Notes under the pieces: model-generated
Told to the model about the DNA's origin: nothing
The model's database searches: none
What the model saw: the letters and a program-made list of their open reading frames with translations, nothing else
Shown here: piece by piece, positions 5,654 to 5,947 of the stretch
Numbering within the stretch: the stretch's first letter is position 1
How the letters are laid out: the number at the start of each line of letters is the position of its first letter
Translations under genes and position numbers: made by a program
Origin: Verrucomicrobiales bacterium
GTDB lineage: Bacteria; Verrucomicrobiota; Verrucomicrobiia; Verrucomicrobiales; V1-33
Direction of reading: 5' to 3'
DNA: 5,947 bases
NCBI GenBank assembly: GCA_028293305.1
Contig: JAQGPD010000281.1
Coordinates: 1 to 5,947, forward strand

Positions 5654-5947
5654 ATGGCAGAACTTGGCAAACGAAATTCCCTCACCGTCCTCCGCGAATC
5701 CGCATCCGGCCTCCACCTCGACGGCGGGGAGGACGGAGAAATCCTCCTGCCCGGCCGCGAGATCCCGCAGGGCACCAAGCTGGATGACCGGCTGGATGTT
5801 TTTATCTACCGCGACTCCGAGGACCGCCTCATCGCCACCACCGCGACCCCGCTGGTCATGGCGGGCGAATTCGCGGCTTTGGAAGTCGTGGACTATCACT
5901 CCGGCACGGGCGCTTTTCTGAACTGGGGCCTGGGCAAGGATTTGTTA
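5654..5947 (+). CDS. cvfB: CvfB-family S1-domain RNA-binding protein, 5' part
   Basis: From the ATG at 5654-5656 the frame is open to the last base of the window, giving 98 residues of a protein usually near 280-300. The start MAELGKRNSLTVLRESASGLHLDG, the run EILLPGREIP, the segment DVFIYRDSEDRLIATTATP and the ending GAFLNWGLGKDLL match the first S1-like domain (about 1-62) and the beginning of the second (from about 67) of the CvfB/YitL family. Staphylococcal CvfB binds RNA and affects virulence gene expression and RNA turnover; other members are little studied. The protein should be cytoplasmic. No clear Shine-Dalgarno precedes the ATG; the conserved G-K-x-N at residues 5-8 supports this start. 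It is divergent from the panE-like gene and not obviously linked to it in function. Remaining S1 and winged-helix domains lie beyond the window. Confidence 0.92.
   Translation, partial: MAELGKRNSLTVLRESASGLHLDGGEDGEILLPGREIPQGTKLDDRLDVFIYRDSEDRLIATTATPLVMAGEFAALEVVDYHSGTGAFLNWGLGKDLL

Noticed and set aside
5409..5921. Plus-strand open frame of 170 codons in another frame over the cvfB start
   Set aside because: The CvfB frame from 5654 matches its family closely; this frame is Arg/Pro/Ser-rich and matches nothing known.

Overview
The window is a GC-rich stretch of bacterial chromosome, most likely from Verrucomicrobiota or another member of the PVC group (inference). The main reason is the adjacent pair of secreted proteins, DUF1549/DUF1553 with c-type haem motifs and DUF1501. 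These families are strongly expanded in Planctomycetes and Verrucomicrobia. The palindromic intergenic repeats and the lack of Shine-Dalgarno sequences fit this but do not prove it. I see no tRNA, rRNA, CRISPR array, transposase or phage gene.

Layout. Bases 1-282 hold the 3' end of a plus-strand SnoaL/NTF2-like gene. It converges on a DUF1501 gene (minus, 503-1900). Between their ends lies a large imperfect inverted repeat (about 291-506) with nested hairpins and tandem repeats in its loop. Upstream of the DUF1501 gene is a 148-base spacer bounded by two inverted copies of a 23-base palindromic unit. One copy abuts the stop codon of the next minus-strand gene. That gene, ending at 2049, encodes a multidomain PSCyt1-BIG2-DUF1549-DUF1553 protein. 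A C/T-rich leader of about 250 bases (coding strand) separates it from a PanE-family ketopantoate reductase gene (minus, 4514-5461). Divergent from that gene, a plus-strand gene beginning at 5654 encodes a CvfB-type S1-domain RNA-binding protein and runs off the window.

How the genes fit together. The DUF1549/DUF1553 and DUF1501 proteins are predicted to be exported, one by a Sec-type signal peptide and one by a twin-arginine signal. They are encoded in the order usual for this pair, so they probably act together outside the cytoplasm, in a process not yet defined biochemically. PanE (pantothenate/CoA synthesis or a related keto-acid reduction) and CvfB (RNA binding) look like unrelated housekeeping genes sharing a divergent promoter region.

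The most unusual content is the repeat architecture around the DUF1501 gene. Palindromic repeats sit within a few bases of its start and overlap its stop. The spacer upstream contains a terminator-like hairpin, so the second gene of the pair may be expressed differently from the first. I found no evidence for a defence system or any other clearly new gene system.
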